A stretch of 35,862 nt of DNA, from positions 1-35,862 of the forward strand of contig WFQP01000117.1 of assembly GCA_015487015.1 (NCBI GenBank), given 5' to 3'. Positions 16,319 to 25,236 of the stretch are shown here, piece after piece (the first letter of the stretch is position 1; every line of letters begins with the position of its first letter). The notes beneath the pieces were generated by a model. The model ran no database searches, was not told the origin of the DNA, and was given only the letters and a program-made list of their open reading frames with translations. A program made the position numbers and the translations under genes. This stretch comes from Thiomicrorhabdus sp. (GTDB taxonomy: Bacteria; Pseudomonadota; Gammaproteobacteria; Thiomicrospirales; Thiomicrospiraceae).

Positions 16319-16574
16319 TAAAGGTTTTTCTTTAGTTGTCTTAAATCCCCCTTTTTATTGAGAGGGTATAAAAAGCCTGTCAGTAAGCATTTGTTTTTAT
16401 TGAGGTTTGATTGTTTTGGTGTAATTATAGTGATGATGGTATAAAAAAGATTTAGGATGAAATACGGGCCGCTACGGCAGTTGTGCTTAGATAGTATAAA
16501 ATTTCATTATGAATGTGGTAGTATCCTTTTTCTGAAATTAGTGCGCTCTATTTTTAGATTAATTTTAGAGTGGA

Positions 16575-17480
16575 ATGATTGGAGTTGTGCTGAATATGAT
16601 TAGTCGCAATACATGGTTTATCGTCGTTGCATTTGTAGGGGCGTGGTGGTCAGTTACATTGATGGCTGGAGTTCAGGGAGGTGTTGTTGATTCGGGTGCT
16701 TCGAAGGTTCTCGAGAGGGAGTCATCCGAGTCAATTGCTCGAAAAAAAGCTGAAGCACACGCTGAAACAATGGATGAGCCAGAGTTTGGTTGGGATCCGT
16801 TAGCGATTATTGGTTCTAAGCATGACTTGTCGGCGTTAAATAAACGTGCTGGGGCTAAGGCAATGGAGGGCGTGGCTTATGATGATTATGGTTATGCTTG
16901 TGTGTACTGTCATGTCCCACCTGATGTTGATAAAAAGGGTGACGGGCCACAGCAAATAGCGGGTTGGAATCGCATTCGTTCTGATATGCGGGACTACACA
17001 CTCTATTCAAGTAGAACGTTTAAATCTACCGCTAGAATTCCTAATGAAATTACTATGCTGTGTCTGTCTTGCCATGATGGAACAATGGCGGTGGATCAGG
17101 TTGTGAATACACCAAGAGCATGGAAAAGTGGTGAGAAAATGACGCTACACATGAAGATTAATTCGGGTACAGATTTGGATCATTGTGGCTTGTGTCATGA
17201 TGGTTTTACCGCGCATCACTTGGGTAATCGACATATTGGTACTGATATGCGTCGTAATCATCCTGTTTCAATTCGTTACCCAGGTCTTGGAGCGGGCGCG
17301 TCCGACTCATTGCAAGCAGCGTTTAATTCACCGATTGACGACTTTGGGTTTGCTAATGGGGTACGTTTGTTTGACGGATTTGTTGAGTGTGCTTCATGTC
17401 ATAACGTACATGAACCCTCTAAAGTTAAGTTTTTACGAGTTAAACCGGAGTATTTATGCATTACTTGTCATTCTTATTAA
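16575..17480 (+). CDS. Secreted pentaheme c-type cytochrome (OmcE-like pattern with extra heme)
   Basis: A 301-residue exported protein with an N-terminal hydrophobic segment (about 12-32) and five CXXCH sites, at 109-113, 163-167, 204-208, 272-276 and 295-299. The order CVYCH, CLSCHDGT, CASCHNVH, CITCH plus KHDLS before heme 1 and NHPV before heme 4 copies the tetraheme cytochrome at 25862; the CGLCH between hemes 2 and 4 is extra. After heme 1 the usual TPHG is VPPD, so that distal His is missing and other His (for example the AHH and NRH cluster at 214-220) must serve. The ATG at 16596 is an alternative start. It overlaps the next gene by 25 bases. Likely periplasmic or cell-surface electron carrier. 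Confidence 0.8.
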   Translation: MIGVVLNMISRNTWFIVVAFVGAWWSVTLMAGVQGGVVDSGASKVLERESSESIARKKAEAHAETMDEPEFGWDPLAIIGSKHDLSALNKRAGAKAMEGVAYDDYGYACVYCHVPPDVDKKGDGPQQIAGWNRIRSDMRDYTLYSSRTFKSTARIPNEITMLCLSCHDGTMAVDQVVNTPRAWKSGEKMTLHMKINSGTDLDHCGLCHDGFTAHHLGNRHIGTDMRRNHPVSIRYPGLGAGASDSLQAAFNSPIDDFGFANGVRLFDGFVECASCHNVHEPSKVKFLRVKPEYLCITCHSY

Positions 17481-18562
17481 AACGATTTTTTCCTGTTGTA
17501 ACGCTTACTTTGTCTGTGGTGGTTTTGTCTGCTTGTGGTACCAAGGAGGAGTTAAAGCCTTTTATTGCCCCTGTTTACCCTGTTGCGCCAGAAGAGCCTC
17601 GTTTTATTTATGAGCGCTCTTTGATGGGCAGTGCTGATGTGCGTGAGTTAACGTCTGAAGAGAAGTTTAAGGCGATGGCGACGGGGGTCGCAACCGGAGA
17701 GAAAAGTCTTATTAAGCCTTTTGATGTTGCGGTGCGTAAAGGGCGTATTTATGTAACGGATACGGTTGGACGAATGGTTGTGTTATTCGATATAAAGGGC
17801 AAGCGATTCGTAGAGTTTGGTCACCGTGGGCCGAATGTTTTGTTGAAGCCTGTTGGTATTACTGTTGCGCCTTCGGGAGATGTTTTTGTCGTTGATCTGA
17901 CAGATAAAAGTATTCATGTTTATGATAAGGATGGAAGGTTTTTGCGTAAGTTTGGCTCTGCTGAAGAGTTGAGTCGACCTGTAGATGTTGCCGTGAGTAA
18001 TGATGGTCGCTATGCTTATGTTGTGGATACTGGGGGGGTTCTGAGCGCCTTTCATCGGGTAGTAAAGTATGATGCTAAGACGGGTGAGGTGTTACAGATT
18101 ATTGGTGAGCGTAGCCCCTTGCTGGGTGGTTTTAACTTTCCTATGACGATTGCGATTGATTCAAAGGATCGTATTTATGTGTTGGATTCTGGAAATTTTC
18201 GTGTACAGCGTTTTAATTCAGAGGGGGAGTTTGATCTGACCTTTGGTAAAGTGGGTACGCGATTTGGACAATTTTCGCGTCCAAAAGGAATTGCAGTTGG
18301 TCCTAATGATAATGTGTATGTGATGGATGCATCGTTTGCTAATTTTCAAATATTTAATGATAAGGGTGAGTTGTTGATGTTTATTGGTCAACGAGGCGCA
18401 GATAATGAGCCTGGGGTGTTTTCATTGCCTGCTGGAATTGATGTAGATGAGGATGGTCGTATTTATGCCGTGGATCAGTTTTTCTCTAAAATTGAAGTGT
18501 TTCGCCCTTATGGTATGAAGCAGGGTGATGGTTATGCAGGTGTTGCGCCTGCTAAAGAGTAG
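17456..18562 (+). CDS. NHL-repeat beta-propeller lipoprotein
   Basis: A 368-residue protein with a good lipobox (VLSAC, Cys27), predicting a lipid-anchored protein. From about residue 85 it is built of NHL repeats such as GITVAPSGDVFVVDLTDKS, AIDSKDRIYVLDSGNFRVQ and GIDVDEDGRIYAVDQF, about six blades. Before the propeller, the stretch PRFIYERSLMG...TGEKSLIKPFDVAV has a counterpart in the lipoprotein at 34620, so the two are paralogues. NHL proteins are known companions of multiheme cytochrome genes; binding the cytochromes or their filaments is an inference. GGAG lies about 5 bases before the ATG, inside the cytochrome gene. A G7 tract is at 18032-18038. ccmA follows after 23 bases. Confidence 0.85.
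   Translation: MHYLSFLLKRFFPVVTLTLSVVVLSACGTKEELKPFIAPVYPVAPEEPRFIYERSLMGSADVRELTSEEKFKAMATGVATGEKSLIKPFDVAVRKGRIYVTDTVGRMVVLFDIKGKRFVEFGHRGPNVLLKPVGITVAPSGDVFVVDLTDKSIHVYDKDGRFLRKFGSAEELSRPVDVAVSNDGRYAYVVDTGGVLSAFHRVVKYDAKTGEVLQIIGERSPLLGGFNFPMTIAIDSKDRIYVLDSGNFRVQRFNSEGEFDLTFGKVGTRFGQFSRPKGIAVGPNDNVYVMDASFANFQIFNDKGELLMFIGQRGADNEPGVFSLPAGIDVDEDGRIYAVDQFFSKIEVFRPYGMKQGDGYAGVAPAKE
18032..18038. repeat. G7 tract inside the NHL lipoprotein gene
   Basis: Seven G in frame (Thr-Gly-Gly-Val). It is the last run of 7 or more G or C in the window. Confidence 0.85.
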
Positions 18563-18585
18563 TTTTAGTTGAACGAGAAAGGTGT

Positions 18586-19203
18586 ATGTTAAAAATTGAA
18601 GGTCTGGCGGTTGAGCGCGAGGAGCGTTTACTGTTCTCTGGTTTGTCTGTGTCGCTATCAGCAGGAGAGGGGTTGCACATTGTTGGTGAAAATGGGGCGG
18701 GTAAAACAACGTTATTGAGGGTTCTTTGTGGCTTAACTTTGCAAGCGTCAGGAAGTATAAGTTGGTGTGGACAAGATGTTTCAGTTTTTCGTGAAGAATA
18801 TTGTTCAGATTTACTTTACTTAGGTCATAAAAATGCCAACAAAACAGAGCTGAATTGCCGTGAAAATTTAAGGCTAGCTTTAGGGGTTTTATCAGTGTCT
18901 GATGAAGCGATAAGCGATGCATTGCATGATGCGGGTTTGGGGCTAATTTCTCATCTACCTACACGGTTTTTGTCTCAAGGTCAGCAGCGTCGGCTTTCGT
19001 TGGCACGTCTATTGTTAACAAAATCAAAGTTATGGATATTGGATGAACCTTATGTTGCCTTGGATTATAAGGCAATAGATTGGCTAGATTCTCACTTGGA
19101 ACGGCACTTAAAGAGTGGTGGAATGTTAATACTGACTTCACATCAAACGCTTACCTTGTCGAGCAAAATACGGGTGTTAAATTTAGGTGAGCAACATGCA
19201 TAA
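18586..19203 (+). CDS. ccmA: Cytochrome c maturation ABC transporter ATP-binding protein CcmA
   Basis: ATPase of the CcmABCD complex that releases holo-CcmE for heme delivery to apocytochromes. The 205 residues have Walker A GENGAGKTT (about 34-42), the signature LSQGQQRRLSLARLLL (about 131-146) and Walker B LWILDEP. It is the first gene of a complete ccmABCDEFGHI set, with AAGGTG before the ATG. It lies only 23 bases after the NHL lipoprotein gene, so the upstream cytochrome genes and the ccm genes are probably one transcript. Its 3' end overlaps ccmB by 8 bases. Confidence 0.96.
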   Translation: MLKIEGLAVEREERLLFSGLSVSLSAGEGLHIVGENGAGKTTLLRVLCGLTLQASGSISWCGQDVSVFREEYCSDLLYLGHKNANKTELNCRENLRLALGVLSVSDEAISDALHDAGLGLISHLPTRFLSQGQQRRLSLARLLLTKSKLWILDEPYVALDYKAIDWLDSHLERHLKSGGMLILTSHQTLTLSSKIRVLNLGEQHA

Positions 19204-19864
19204 AATGCTTTGGGCGTTATTCAGTCGAGATATGACTCTTTTTATGCATAGAAAGCAGGATGTTGTGACGGTTCTGGGTTTCTTTTTAATCGCAGTTGCA
19301 CTGTTTCCGCTAGGAATTTCCTCGGACCCTGAGTTATTAAGGACGATTGCACCAGGAGCGATTTGGATTGCGGCATTGTTTTCAACAGTTTTAGCTTTGG
19401 ATCGGTTGTTTTCAGAGGATTTAGATGATGGAACACTGGAGCAGCAAATGTTGATGCCTGTTCCTATTTCGTTGATGTTACTCGTTAGGTTAATCGCACA
19501 CTGGGTGATTACAAGCTTACCTATCGTATTGCTTGCGCCGATAATGGGTTTGCAGTTTGGACTTGCATTTAATGAGATTGTTATCCTTACATTAAGCTTG
19601 CTTGTTGGGACGCCAATATTGGTTTTATTGGGAGCAATTGGTGCGGCTTTAACTGTTGGATTAAAAAGTAGTGGTGGATTGGTTACATTATTACTTTTGC
19701 CGCTGTATGTTCCGGTCTTGATTTTGGGGAGTTCGGCCGTTTCATCGGTAATGAACGGTGCGGATGTAACGGCACATTTTTCTTTGATGGGTGCGGCTTT
19801 AATTATAAGTCTCGTTTTATCTCCTTTTGCGGTGGCTACGGCACTTAAAATTACACTGGATTAG
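19196..19864 (+). CDS. ccmB: Heme exporter / Ccm membrane subunit CcmB
   Basis: Membrane subunit of the CcmABCD complex, 222 residues with about six helices and the typical N-terminal FSRDMTLFMHRKQDVVTVLGF stretch (quoted in part: FSRDMTLF). The ATG at 19196 is preferred over the GTG at 19187 because AGGTGA (19185-19190) lies 5 bases before it. It overlaps the end of ccmA. Sixty-four bases separate it from ccmC, the only real gap in the operon; a TATAAT at 19875-19880 there lacks a good -35, so an internal promoter is doubtful. Confidence 0.95.
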   Translation: MHKMLWALFSRDMTLFMHRKQDVVTVLGFFLIAVALFPLGISSDPELLRTIAPGAIWIAALFSTVLALDRLFSEDLDDGTLEQQMLMPVPISLMLLVRLIAHWVITSLPIVLLAPIMGLQFGLAFNEIVILTLSLLVGTPILVLLGAIGAALTVGLKSSGGLVTLLLLPLYVPVLILGSSAVSSVMNGADVTAHFSLMGAALIISLVLSPFAVATALKITLD

Positions 19865-19928
19865 TTTTTATGCGTATAATCTGCAACCATATAAAATATC
19901 AAAAAATTAACATGTTAGGAAATTATCA

Positions 19929-20675
19929 ATGAGTATGACACGTCGAATACCTTGGATGAAGTATGCTTCAGCGTCCAATTTTTACCCTTTAGCAGATCGT
20001 CTTGTTCCTATTTTTATGGGGCTTGCTTTGGTTCTTGCTGTAATTGGTTTGTATTTAGGGTTTGTTGTTGCCCCTATTGATTACCAGCAAGGGAACAGTT
20101 ATCGAATTATGTTTATCCATGTGCCTGCGGCTTGGATGTCGATGTTTATCTATTTGTTGTTAGCTATGTACGCCATTATCTCTTTGGTATGGCGAGTTAA
20201 AATGGCCGATATAATGGCGTATTCTTTGGCACCTACTGGTGCAATGTTTACGTTTATTGCATTGTTAACGGGGGCTTTGTGGGGGCGTCCAACTTGGGGG
20301 ACATATTGGATCTGGGACGCACGATTAACTTCCGAGTTACTTTTGCTATTTTTGTACCTTGGTTATATGGGGCTTTACAGTGCGATTCCTGATCGCCAGA
20401 GAGCCAGTCGTGCCGCAGCATTTTTAGCGATCGTGGGTGCGGTGAATGTACCGATTATTTATTTCTCTGTTATCTGGTGGAATACCTTGCATCAAGGTTC
20501 CTCATTCTCTTTTTCTGAGGGGGCAAGTATGACGGATGCAATGCTCTATGCTCTGTTGTTAATGGCGCTTGCATGTTGGGCTTATACGATTGCGGTTGTT
20601 CTTCGTAGAGCGCAGGCATTGATTCTAGAACGTAAAAAAGTGGCTTTATGGGCCAGTCAGATTTCAAAAAAATAA
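19929..20675 (+). CDS. ccmC: Heme-handling protein CcmC
   Basis: Presents heme to CcmE on the periplasmic side. The 248-residue protein has six predicted helices, the tryptophan-rich WWD segment WGTYWIWDARLTSELLL, the conserved His in YRIMFIHVPAAWMS near residue 64 and a second in VIWWNTLHQGSS. These two His are the known axial ligands of the bound heme in the family. TTAGGA lies before the ATG. It is followed 13 bases later by ccmD. Confidence 0.96.
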   Translation: MSMTRRIPWMKYASASNFYPLADRLVPIFMGLALVLAVIGLYLGFVVAPIDYQQGNSYRIMFIHVPAAWMSMFIYLLLAMYAIISLVWRVKMADIMAYSLAPTGAMFTFIALLTGALWGRPTWGTYWIWDARLTSELLLLFLYLGYMGLYSAIPDRQRASRAAAFLAIVGAVNVPIIYFSVIWWNTLHQGSSFSFSEGASMTDAMLYALLLMALACWAYTIAVVLRRAQALILERKKVALWASQISKK

Positions 20676-20688
20676 GGAGACGTGAGTC

Positions 20689-20877
20689 ATGGATATAGCA
20701 GAGTTTTTACATATGGGTGGTCATGGTTTCTATATTTGGGGTTCTTATGGAACAGCGTTATTTTTAATGGTAATAGAAGGTATTTGGGTTTTTAAAAGAC
20801 GCAATAAAGCTAAAAAGGAACTTGAGCGAATGGAAGCAGATTTTGCACGTGTAGATGGTCAAGGGGTGAACGGATGA
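20689..20877 (+). CDS. ccmD: Small Ccm membrane subunit CcmD
   Basis: A 62-residue single-helix protein starting MDIAEFLHMGGHGFYIWGSY, with the helix (about 16-36) followed by a charged cytoplasmic tail (FKRRNKAKKELERME). CcmD stabilises the CcmABC-CcmE contact and is needed to release holo-CcmE. AGGAGA lies about 8 bases before the ATG. Its stop overlaps the ccmE start by 4 bases (ATGA). Confidence 0.93.
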   Translation: MDIAEFLHMGGHGFYIWGSYGTALFLMVIEGIWVFKRRNKAKKELERMEADFARVDGQGVNG

Positions 20878-21356
20878 AGCCTCGTAGTAAAAGACTTGTA
20901 TTGATTGGAGTGATTATTGTTGCATTTGGTTTTGCGGTGACGTTAGTTTTAAATGCTTTTCAGGAAAATCTCGTGTTTTTTCATACACCAACAGAGGTAA
21001 AAGAGCGAACTGTTGCTTATGATCGAACCATTCGCATTGGTGGTTTGGTTGAAAAAGGTACCTTTAAGCGTGAAGAGGAAACGACAACGGTTACATTTAA
21101 TGTAAGTGATGGCGAATCTTCTATTTTAGTCAGTTACACTGGTATTCTGCCGGATCTTTTTAGAGAAGGTCAGGGGATTGTTGCAGAAGGAAAGCTGTTA
21201 ACCAGTGGTCTGTTTGTAGCAAGTCATGTATTTGCGAAGCATGATGAAACATACATGCCTCCTGAAGCAGCAGAAGCATTAAAACGTGCGGAAGATAAGG
21301 CTATGGCACAGCCTGCAGAGCAGGCTGTGCTTGAATCAGTAGGAAAAGGAGAATAG
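20874..21356 (+). CDS. ccmE: Heme chaperone CcmE
   Basis: Periplasmic carrier, membrane-anchored by an N-terminal helix (about 7-28), that binds heme covalently through one histidine and passes it to CcmF. The OB-fold domain ends in the heme site H123-D-E-T-Y127, the normal HxxxY form rather than the Cys variant of some archaea and deltaproteobacteria. The 160 residues include a C-terminal Ala/Glu-rich tail. Start and stop are tightly packed with ccmD (4-base overlap) and ccmF (3-base gap). Confidence 0.96.
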   Translation: MKPRSKRLVLIGVIIVAFGFAVTLVLNAFQENLVFFHTPTEVKERTVAYDRTIRIGGLVEKGTFKREEETTTVTFNVSDGESSILVSYTGILPDLFREGQGIVAEGKLLTSGLFVASHVFAKHDETYMPPEAAEALKRAEDKAMAQPAEQAVLESVGKGE

Positions 21357-21359
21357 AGG

Positions 21360-23348
21360 ATGCTTCCTGAAATAGGACAATTTTTGATGGTATTGGCATT
21401 TTGCCTTGCTGTAATTCAGAGTATTTTACCGCTATTAGGTGCGCAACGTGGACAGTTGTCTTGGATGCGTATGGCGCCTAATTTGGCGTGGGCACAATTT
21501 ATTGCATTGGCATTTGCTTATGGGTTATTAACCTATGCATTTATTTATAATGATTTCAGTGTGGCTTATGCGGCTTCCAATTCAAGTATTAACCTCCCTA
21601 TAGAGTATAAAATTAGTGCGGTATGGGGTGGTCATGAGGGTTCATTGTTGTTATGGATTCTTATTTTAGCGGGCTGGGGGGTTGCGGTAGCAAGTTTCAG
21701 TAATAACTTACCCGTTGCTATGAGTAGCCGAGTTTTAGCGGTAATGGGGATGGTTTCCGTAGGGTTTATAGGGTTTATGGTTTTTACATCCAACCCTTTT
21801 GATCGTTTGATGATGGTACCTTTAGATGGTAATGATCTTAATCCAATGTTGCAAGATCCAGGAATGATTTTTCACCCTCCTTTGCTTTATATGGGGTATG
21901 TAGGGTTTGCGGTTGCTTTTTCATTTGCGATGGCGGCATTGATTGGCGGACGCTTAGATGCGTCTTGGGCTAGATGGTCAAGACCTTGGACAACGGTTGC
22001 TTGGGTTTTTCTAACATTCGGAATTGCACTAGGAAGCTGGTGGGCTTATGCCGAACTTGGTTGGGGAGGCTGGTGGTTTTGGGATCCAGTAGAAAATGCC
22101 TCGTTTATGCCTTGGTTACTCGCAACGGCTTTAATTCACTCATTAGCCGTAACTGAAAAACGTGGTGCATTTCGTAGTTGGACTGTGATGTTAGCTATTT
22201 TGACATTTGCATTGACGATTGTGGGTGCCTTTTTGGTTCGTTCTGGGGTTATTACTTCTGTGCATGCGTTTGCAACAGACCCTACGCGTGGTGTCTATAT
22301 TTTAGTTTTTCTTGCGGTAGTTATTGGTGCTTCATTAATTTTATACGCTTGGCGCGCTCCGAAAGTTGGAATGGGCGGAGGTTTTAGTTCTTGGTCGAGA
22401 GAAACGGTGCTGCTTGCCAATAATGTATTGTTGGTTGTTGCTTGTTCAGCGGTATTTATTGGAACAATGTATCCACTGATTATTGATGCACTAGGCATGG
22501 GAAAAATGTCAGTAGGGCCTCCATATTTCAACTCTGTTTTTGTACCCTTAATGGTTCCTTTGCTCGTTATGATGATGATTGGGCCACTGGTCTCGTGGAA
22601 AAGTGCCACCTTTAAGGCAAGTTTTGAGCGTTTGTATCCGGTGCTTGCGGTAGGGATTTTGGCTGCGGTAGTTTGGCCTTTGGCTATGGGTGAGTGGGGG
22701 TTGATTCCTGCTGTTATGGTCTTTATTGCGACGGGTATTGTAGGTGCATTTGTTGTGGATGTATTGCCTAGAATTAAGGCTCCTGATCTGGCTGGGCGAA
22801 TGGCTAAGGTTAAACAGTTAAATACCAGTTGGTTGGGAATGCATGTTGCTCACATTGGTATGGCGATTACGATTATTGGTATGGCGATGGCGGCAGGTTA
22901 TCAGTCTGAAAAAGATGTTCGAGTGGTGCCTGGTGACGTGGTTGAGCTTGCTGGTTATAGCTTTACTTTTAAAGGTGTTCAGAATGTGAGAGGTGCGAAC
23001 TACGCATCTCAGTATGGTACGGTTGAAGTAAGAGAAAACGGCGAGTTATTAACCACATTACACCCTGAAAAACGTACCTATGATAAGCATATGGGTATGC
23101 CAATGACGCAAGCCAGTATTGACCGTTCGCTCTTTAGGGACTTATATGTTTCTTTAGGTGACTCTGTTGGTGCAAATGGTGCCTGGATTATCCGAGTGTA
23201 CTACAAGCCATTTATGACATGGCTGTGGACAGGAGTGATTATCATGGGTCTTGGAGGGGTTCTTGCGATCAGTGATCGACGCTACCGAGTTAAAATTAAG
23301 CGACGTCTAACAGGGCGTCGAGAAGAAAATCCAGCGGTTGTTGATTAG
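21360..23348 (+). CDS. ccmF: Heme lyase subunit CcmF
   Basis: Large integral membrane subunit of the cytochrome c heme lyase, 662 residues with about 15 helices. It contains the WWD segment GWGGWWFWDPVEN, with flanking periplasmic His residues (VWGGHEGSLLLW and IFHPPLLYMGYVG, and a C-terminal NTSWLGMHVAHIGMA), which hold heme b and receive holo-CcmE. The C-terminal periplasmic domain (about 520-625) and last helix are complete. The length is normal. It is followed 9 bases later by ccmG. Confidence 0.97.
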   Translation: MLPEIGQFLMVLAFCLAVIQSILPLLGAQRGQLSWMRMAPNLAWAQFIALAFAYGLLTYAFIYNDFSVAYAASNSSINLPIEYKISAVWGGHEGSLLLWILILAGWGVAVASFSNNLPVAMSSRVLAVMGMVSVGFIGFMVFTSNPFDRLMMVPLDGNDLNPMLQDPGMIFHPPLLYMGYVGFAVAFSFAMAALIGGRLDASWARWSRPWTTVAWVFLTFGIALGSWWAYAELGWGGWWFWDPVENASFMPWLLATALIHSLAVTEKRGAFRSWTVMLAILTFALTIVGAFLVRSGVITSVHAFATDPTRGVYILVFLAVVIGASLILYAWRAPKVGMGGGFSSWSRETVLLANNVLLVVACSAVFIGTMYPLIIDALGMGKMSVGPPYFNSVFVPLMVPLLVMMMIGPLVSWKSATFKASFERLYPVLAVGILAAVVWPLAMGEWGLIPAVMVFIATGIVGAFVVDVLPRIKAPDLAGRMAKVKQLNTSWLGMHVAHIGMAITIIGMAMAAGYQSEKDVRVVPGDVVELAGYSFTFKGVQNVRGANYASQYGTVEVRENGELLTTLHPEKRTYDKHMGMPMTQASIDRSLFRDLYVSLGDSVGANGAWIIRVYYKPFMTWLWTGVIIMGLGGVLAISDRRYRVKIKRRLTGRREENPAVVD

Positions 23349-23357
23349 GAGAGAGTT

Positions 23358-23888
23358 ATGAATCGACATATGATTCCATTGGTTGTTTTTGCCGCCCTGT
23401 TGTTGTTATTTTGGGTAGGGCTTGGTTTGAATCCAAAAATTATTCCCTCTCCCTTAATTGGAAAGGAGGCGCCTAAGTTTGAGCTCCCTGAGTTGCATGA
23501 TCCGCAAAAAGTAGTGAATAATGAGATGTTAAAAGGGCAGGTTACGCTTTTTAATGTATTTGCTTCGTGGTGTGTTTCATGTCGTGCTGAGCATCATCAT
23601 TTATTGAAGTTGCAACGCCAAGGCTTTCACTTAATTGGCTTGAATTATAAGGATGAAAAGCGTGATGCGTTACTTTATTTAAGGCAGCTAGGCGGAGACC
23701 CTTATGAGATGATTGCTTATGATCATAAAGGAGATATTGGTATTGAGTGGGGTGTTTATGGAACACCTGAAACATTTGTTGTGGATAAAAAAGGGATTGT
23801 TCGTTATAAACATACAGGGCCTTTATATCGTGAAGTCATTGAAAATGAGTTAATACCATTGATTAGAGAGTTGGAGCAAGAGTCATGA
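23358..23888 (+). CDS. ccmG: Thiol:disulfide interchange protein CcmG (DsbE)
   Basis: Periplasmic membrane-anchored thioredoxin that reduces the CXXCH cysteines of apocytochromes before heme attachment. The 176 residues have an anchor helix (about 5-23), the CcmG-type IGKEAPKFELPEL stretch, the active site FASWCVSCRAEH (C72, C75) and the YGTPETFVVD cis-proline loop with the acidic CcmG signature GVYGTPE. AGGAG precedes the ATG. Its stop overlaps the ccmH start by 4 bases. Confidence 0.96.
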   Translation: MNRHMIPLVVFAALLLLFWVGLGLNPKIIPSPLIGKEAPKFELPELHDPQKVVNNEMLKGQVTLFNVFASWCVSCRAEHHHLLKLQRQGFHLIGLNYKDEKRDALLYLRQLGGDPYEMIAYDHKGDIGIEWGVYGTPETFVVDKKGIVRYKHTGPLYREVIENELIPLIRELEQES

Positions 23889-24364
23889 GAGCAGTGATAG
23901 GAATCTTTATGGCGATGAGTTTGTTATTAAGCTCTTCGGTTTATGCGTTAAAAGCGGGTGTTCCTTTGGAGTTTAAAGACGAAGAACAAGAAGAGTTGTA
24001 CAATGATATGCTCCATGAGTTGCGTTGTACCGTCTGTCAAAATCAGTCCATTGCAGGTTCAAATGCAAGTTTGGCTGATGATTTGAGAGGTAACTTATAT
24101 AAGATGGTAAAAGAAGGGGCTGATGAAGAGGAGATTAAAGGGTTTATGGTAGATCGTTATGGTGATTTTGTTTTATATCGTCCTAATTTTAACTCATCTA
24201 CCTACTTACTTTGGATCGGGCCTTTCTTGTTATTGTTACTAGGAGTCATTGTTTTAAGGTTGAATGTTCGTTCTCGGAATAAAATTAATAATAAAAGTGA
24301 ATTAACGTCGGAAGAGTCTGAAATGTTGGAAAGTTATTTAGACTCAAAAAAGGAGAAGAAATAG
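23885..24364 (+). CDS. ccmH: Cytochrome c maturation protein CcmH (short form)
   Basis: Heme lyase subunit that holds apocytochrome thiols. The 159 residues have a signal peptide (cleavage near VYA-LK, residue 21), the redox motif LRCTVCQNQSIAGSN (C48, C51) and one C-terminal membrane helix (about 103-122). The second half found in fused E. coli CcmH is separate here as ccmI, the usual arrangement outside enterobacteria. It is followed without a gap by ccmI, whose GGAG lies inside ccmH. Confidence 0.95.
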   Translation: MRAVIGIFMAMSLLLSSSVYALKAGVPLEFKDEEQEELYNDMLHELRCTVCQNQSIAGSNASLADDLRGNLYKMVKEGADEEEIKGFMVDRYGDFVLYRPNFNSSTYLLWIGPFLLLLLGVIVLRLNVRSRNKINNKSELTSEESEMLESYLDSKKEKK

Positions 24365-25210
24365 ATGTTTATAACGATAATAGCGTTAATTTGTTTGGTT
24401 GTCGTCGTATGGGCGGTGTGGCCATTGATTAGGGCAAAAAAAGATGTAAGTCCAGACTTACAGTCGGTTAACTCAAAGCTTTTAGAGTCACAAATTTCGG
24501 AGTTAGATGTTGATTTAGAGCAGGGAGTGATTAAAAAAGATCAATATGATGCTGCGCGACTAGACTTACAGCGAACTTTTTTAGAGACGGCTACGGTAAG
24601 TGATATTCAGCCGAGTTTACATGCAAAATCTGATCCTTTGCTTATTTTATTGATTGCTGTTGTGTTACCAATTAGTGCTTATTTAATTTATAAACAGATT
24701 GGGACAGACCCTGCTTCAATTAAGTATATGGCTGATCAGCCAGCAGGAAGTTCACATGGTGCAGGTAGTGATATTGATGCAATGTTGGTGGCTGTGAAGG
24801 CAAAAGCAGAAGCAGATGATGGGGATTTGGAGAGTTGGAGAATGTTGGCCCAAATCCTCCATGTTAAGAAGGATATGTCTGGTGCAGAGAAGGCATATGC
24901 TCATTTATTAAATCAGGGTGTAGAGGATGCTGAAGTTTATGCAAATTATGCCGATGTTTTAGCATCGCAAGCGGGTGGAATTTTAGTTGATTCTCCTGCG
25001 TTTAAATGGGTTGAAAAGGCACTGAGCCTTGAGCCAAATCATCAACAGGCGTTATGGATTGCAGGTACAGCTGCTTACTACAGTAAAGACTATGAATTAG
25101 CTGAATATTTTTGGAAGCGTTTATTAGTTCTTCTCGATCCAGAGTCAGACTCCTATAAAGTGATTGCTCAAAATTTAGAAGAAATGAAGCGAGAAGCATC
25201 TTCTAAGTAG
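24365..25210 (+). CDS. ccmI: Cytochrome c maturation TPR protein CcmI
   Basis: Apocytochrome chaperone of the heme lyase complex, 281 residues. Two membrane helices (about 2-22 and 94-115) are followed by a periplasmic TPR domain (about 130-280) with repeats such as WRMLAQILHVKKDMSGAEKAY and ADVLASQAGG, ending near the membrane-distal helix. The N-terminal part has the usual basic cytoplasmic loop. This is the last ccm gene, and a strong terminator follows 27 bases past its stop. Confidence 0.93.
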   Translation: MFITIIALICLVVVVWAVWPLIRAKKDVSPDLQSVNSKLLESQISELDVDLEQGVIKKDQYDAARLDLQRTFLETATVSDIQPSLHAKSDPLLILLIAVVLPISAYLIYKQIGTDPASIKYMADQPAGSSHGAGSDIDAMLVAVKAKAEADDGDLESWRMLAQILHVKKDMSGAEKAYAHLLNQGVEDAEVYANYADVLASQAGGILVDSPAFKWVEKALSLEPNHQQALWIAGTAAYYSKDYELAEYFWKRLLVLLDPESDSYKVIAQNLEEMKREASSK

Positions 25211-25236
25211 GGTGGTTTTTGCTCCCATTTAGTAAT

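Noticed and set aside
17185-17613. 142-residue plus-strand frame with many Cys
   Set aside because: Frame-shifted shadow of the pentaheme cytochrome and NHL genes; the Cys content comes from reading CXXCH codons out of frame.
18422-18922. 166-residue minus-strand frame across the NHL/ccmA junction
   Set aside because: Antisense of two well-supported genes; composition is that of a shadow frame and no ribosome binding site was seen.
19862-19928. Internal promoter before ccmC
   Set aside because: A perfect TATAAT is present but no acceptable -35 at 16-18 bp; left as doubtful.
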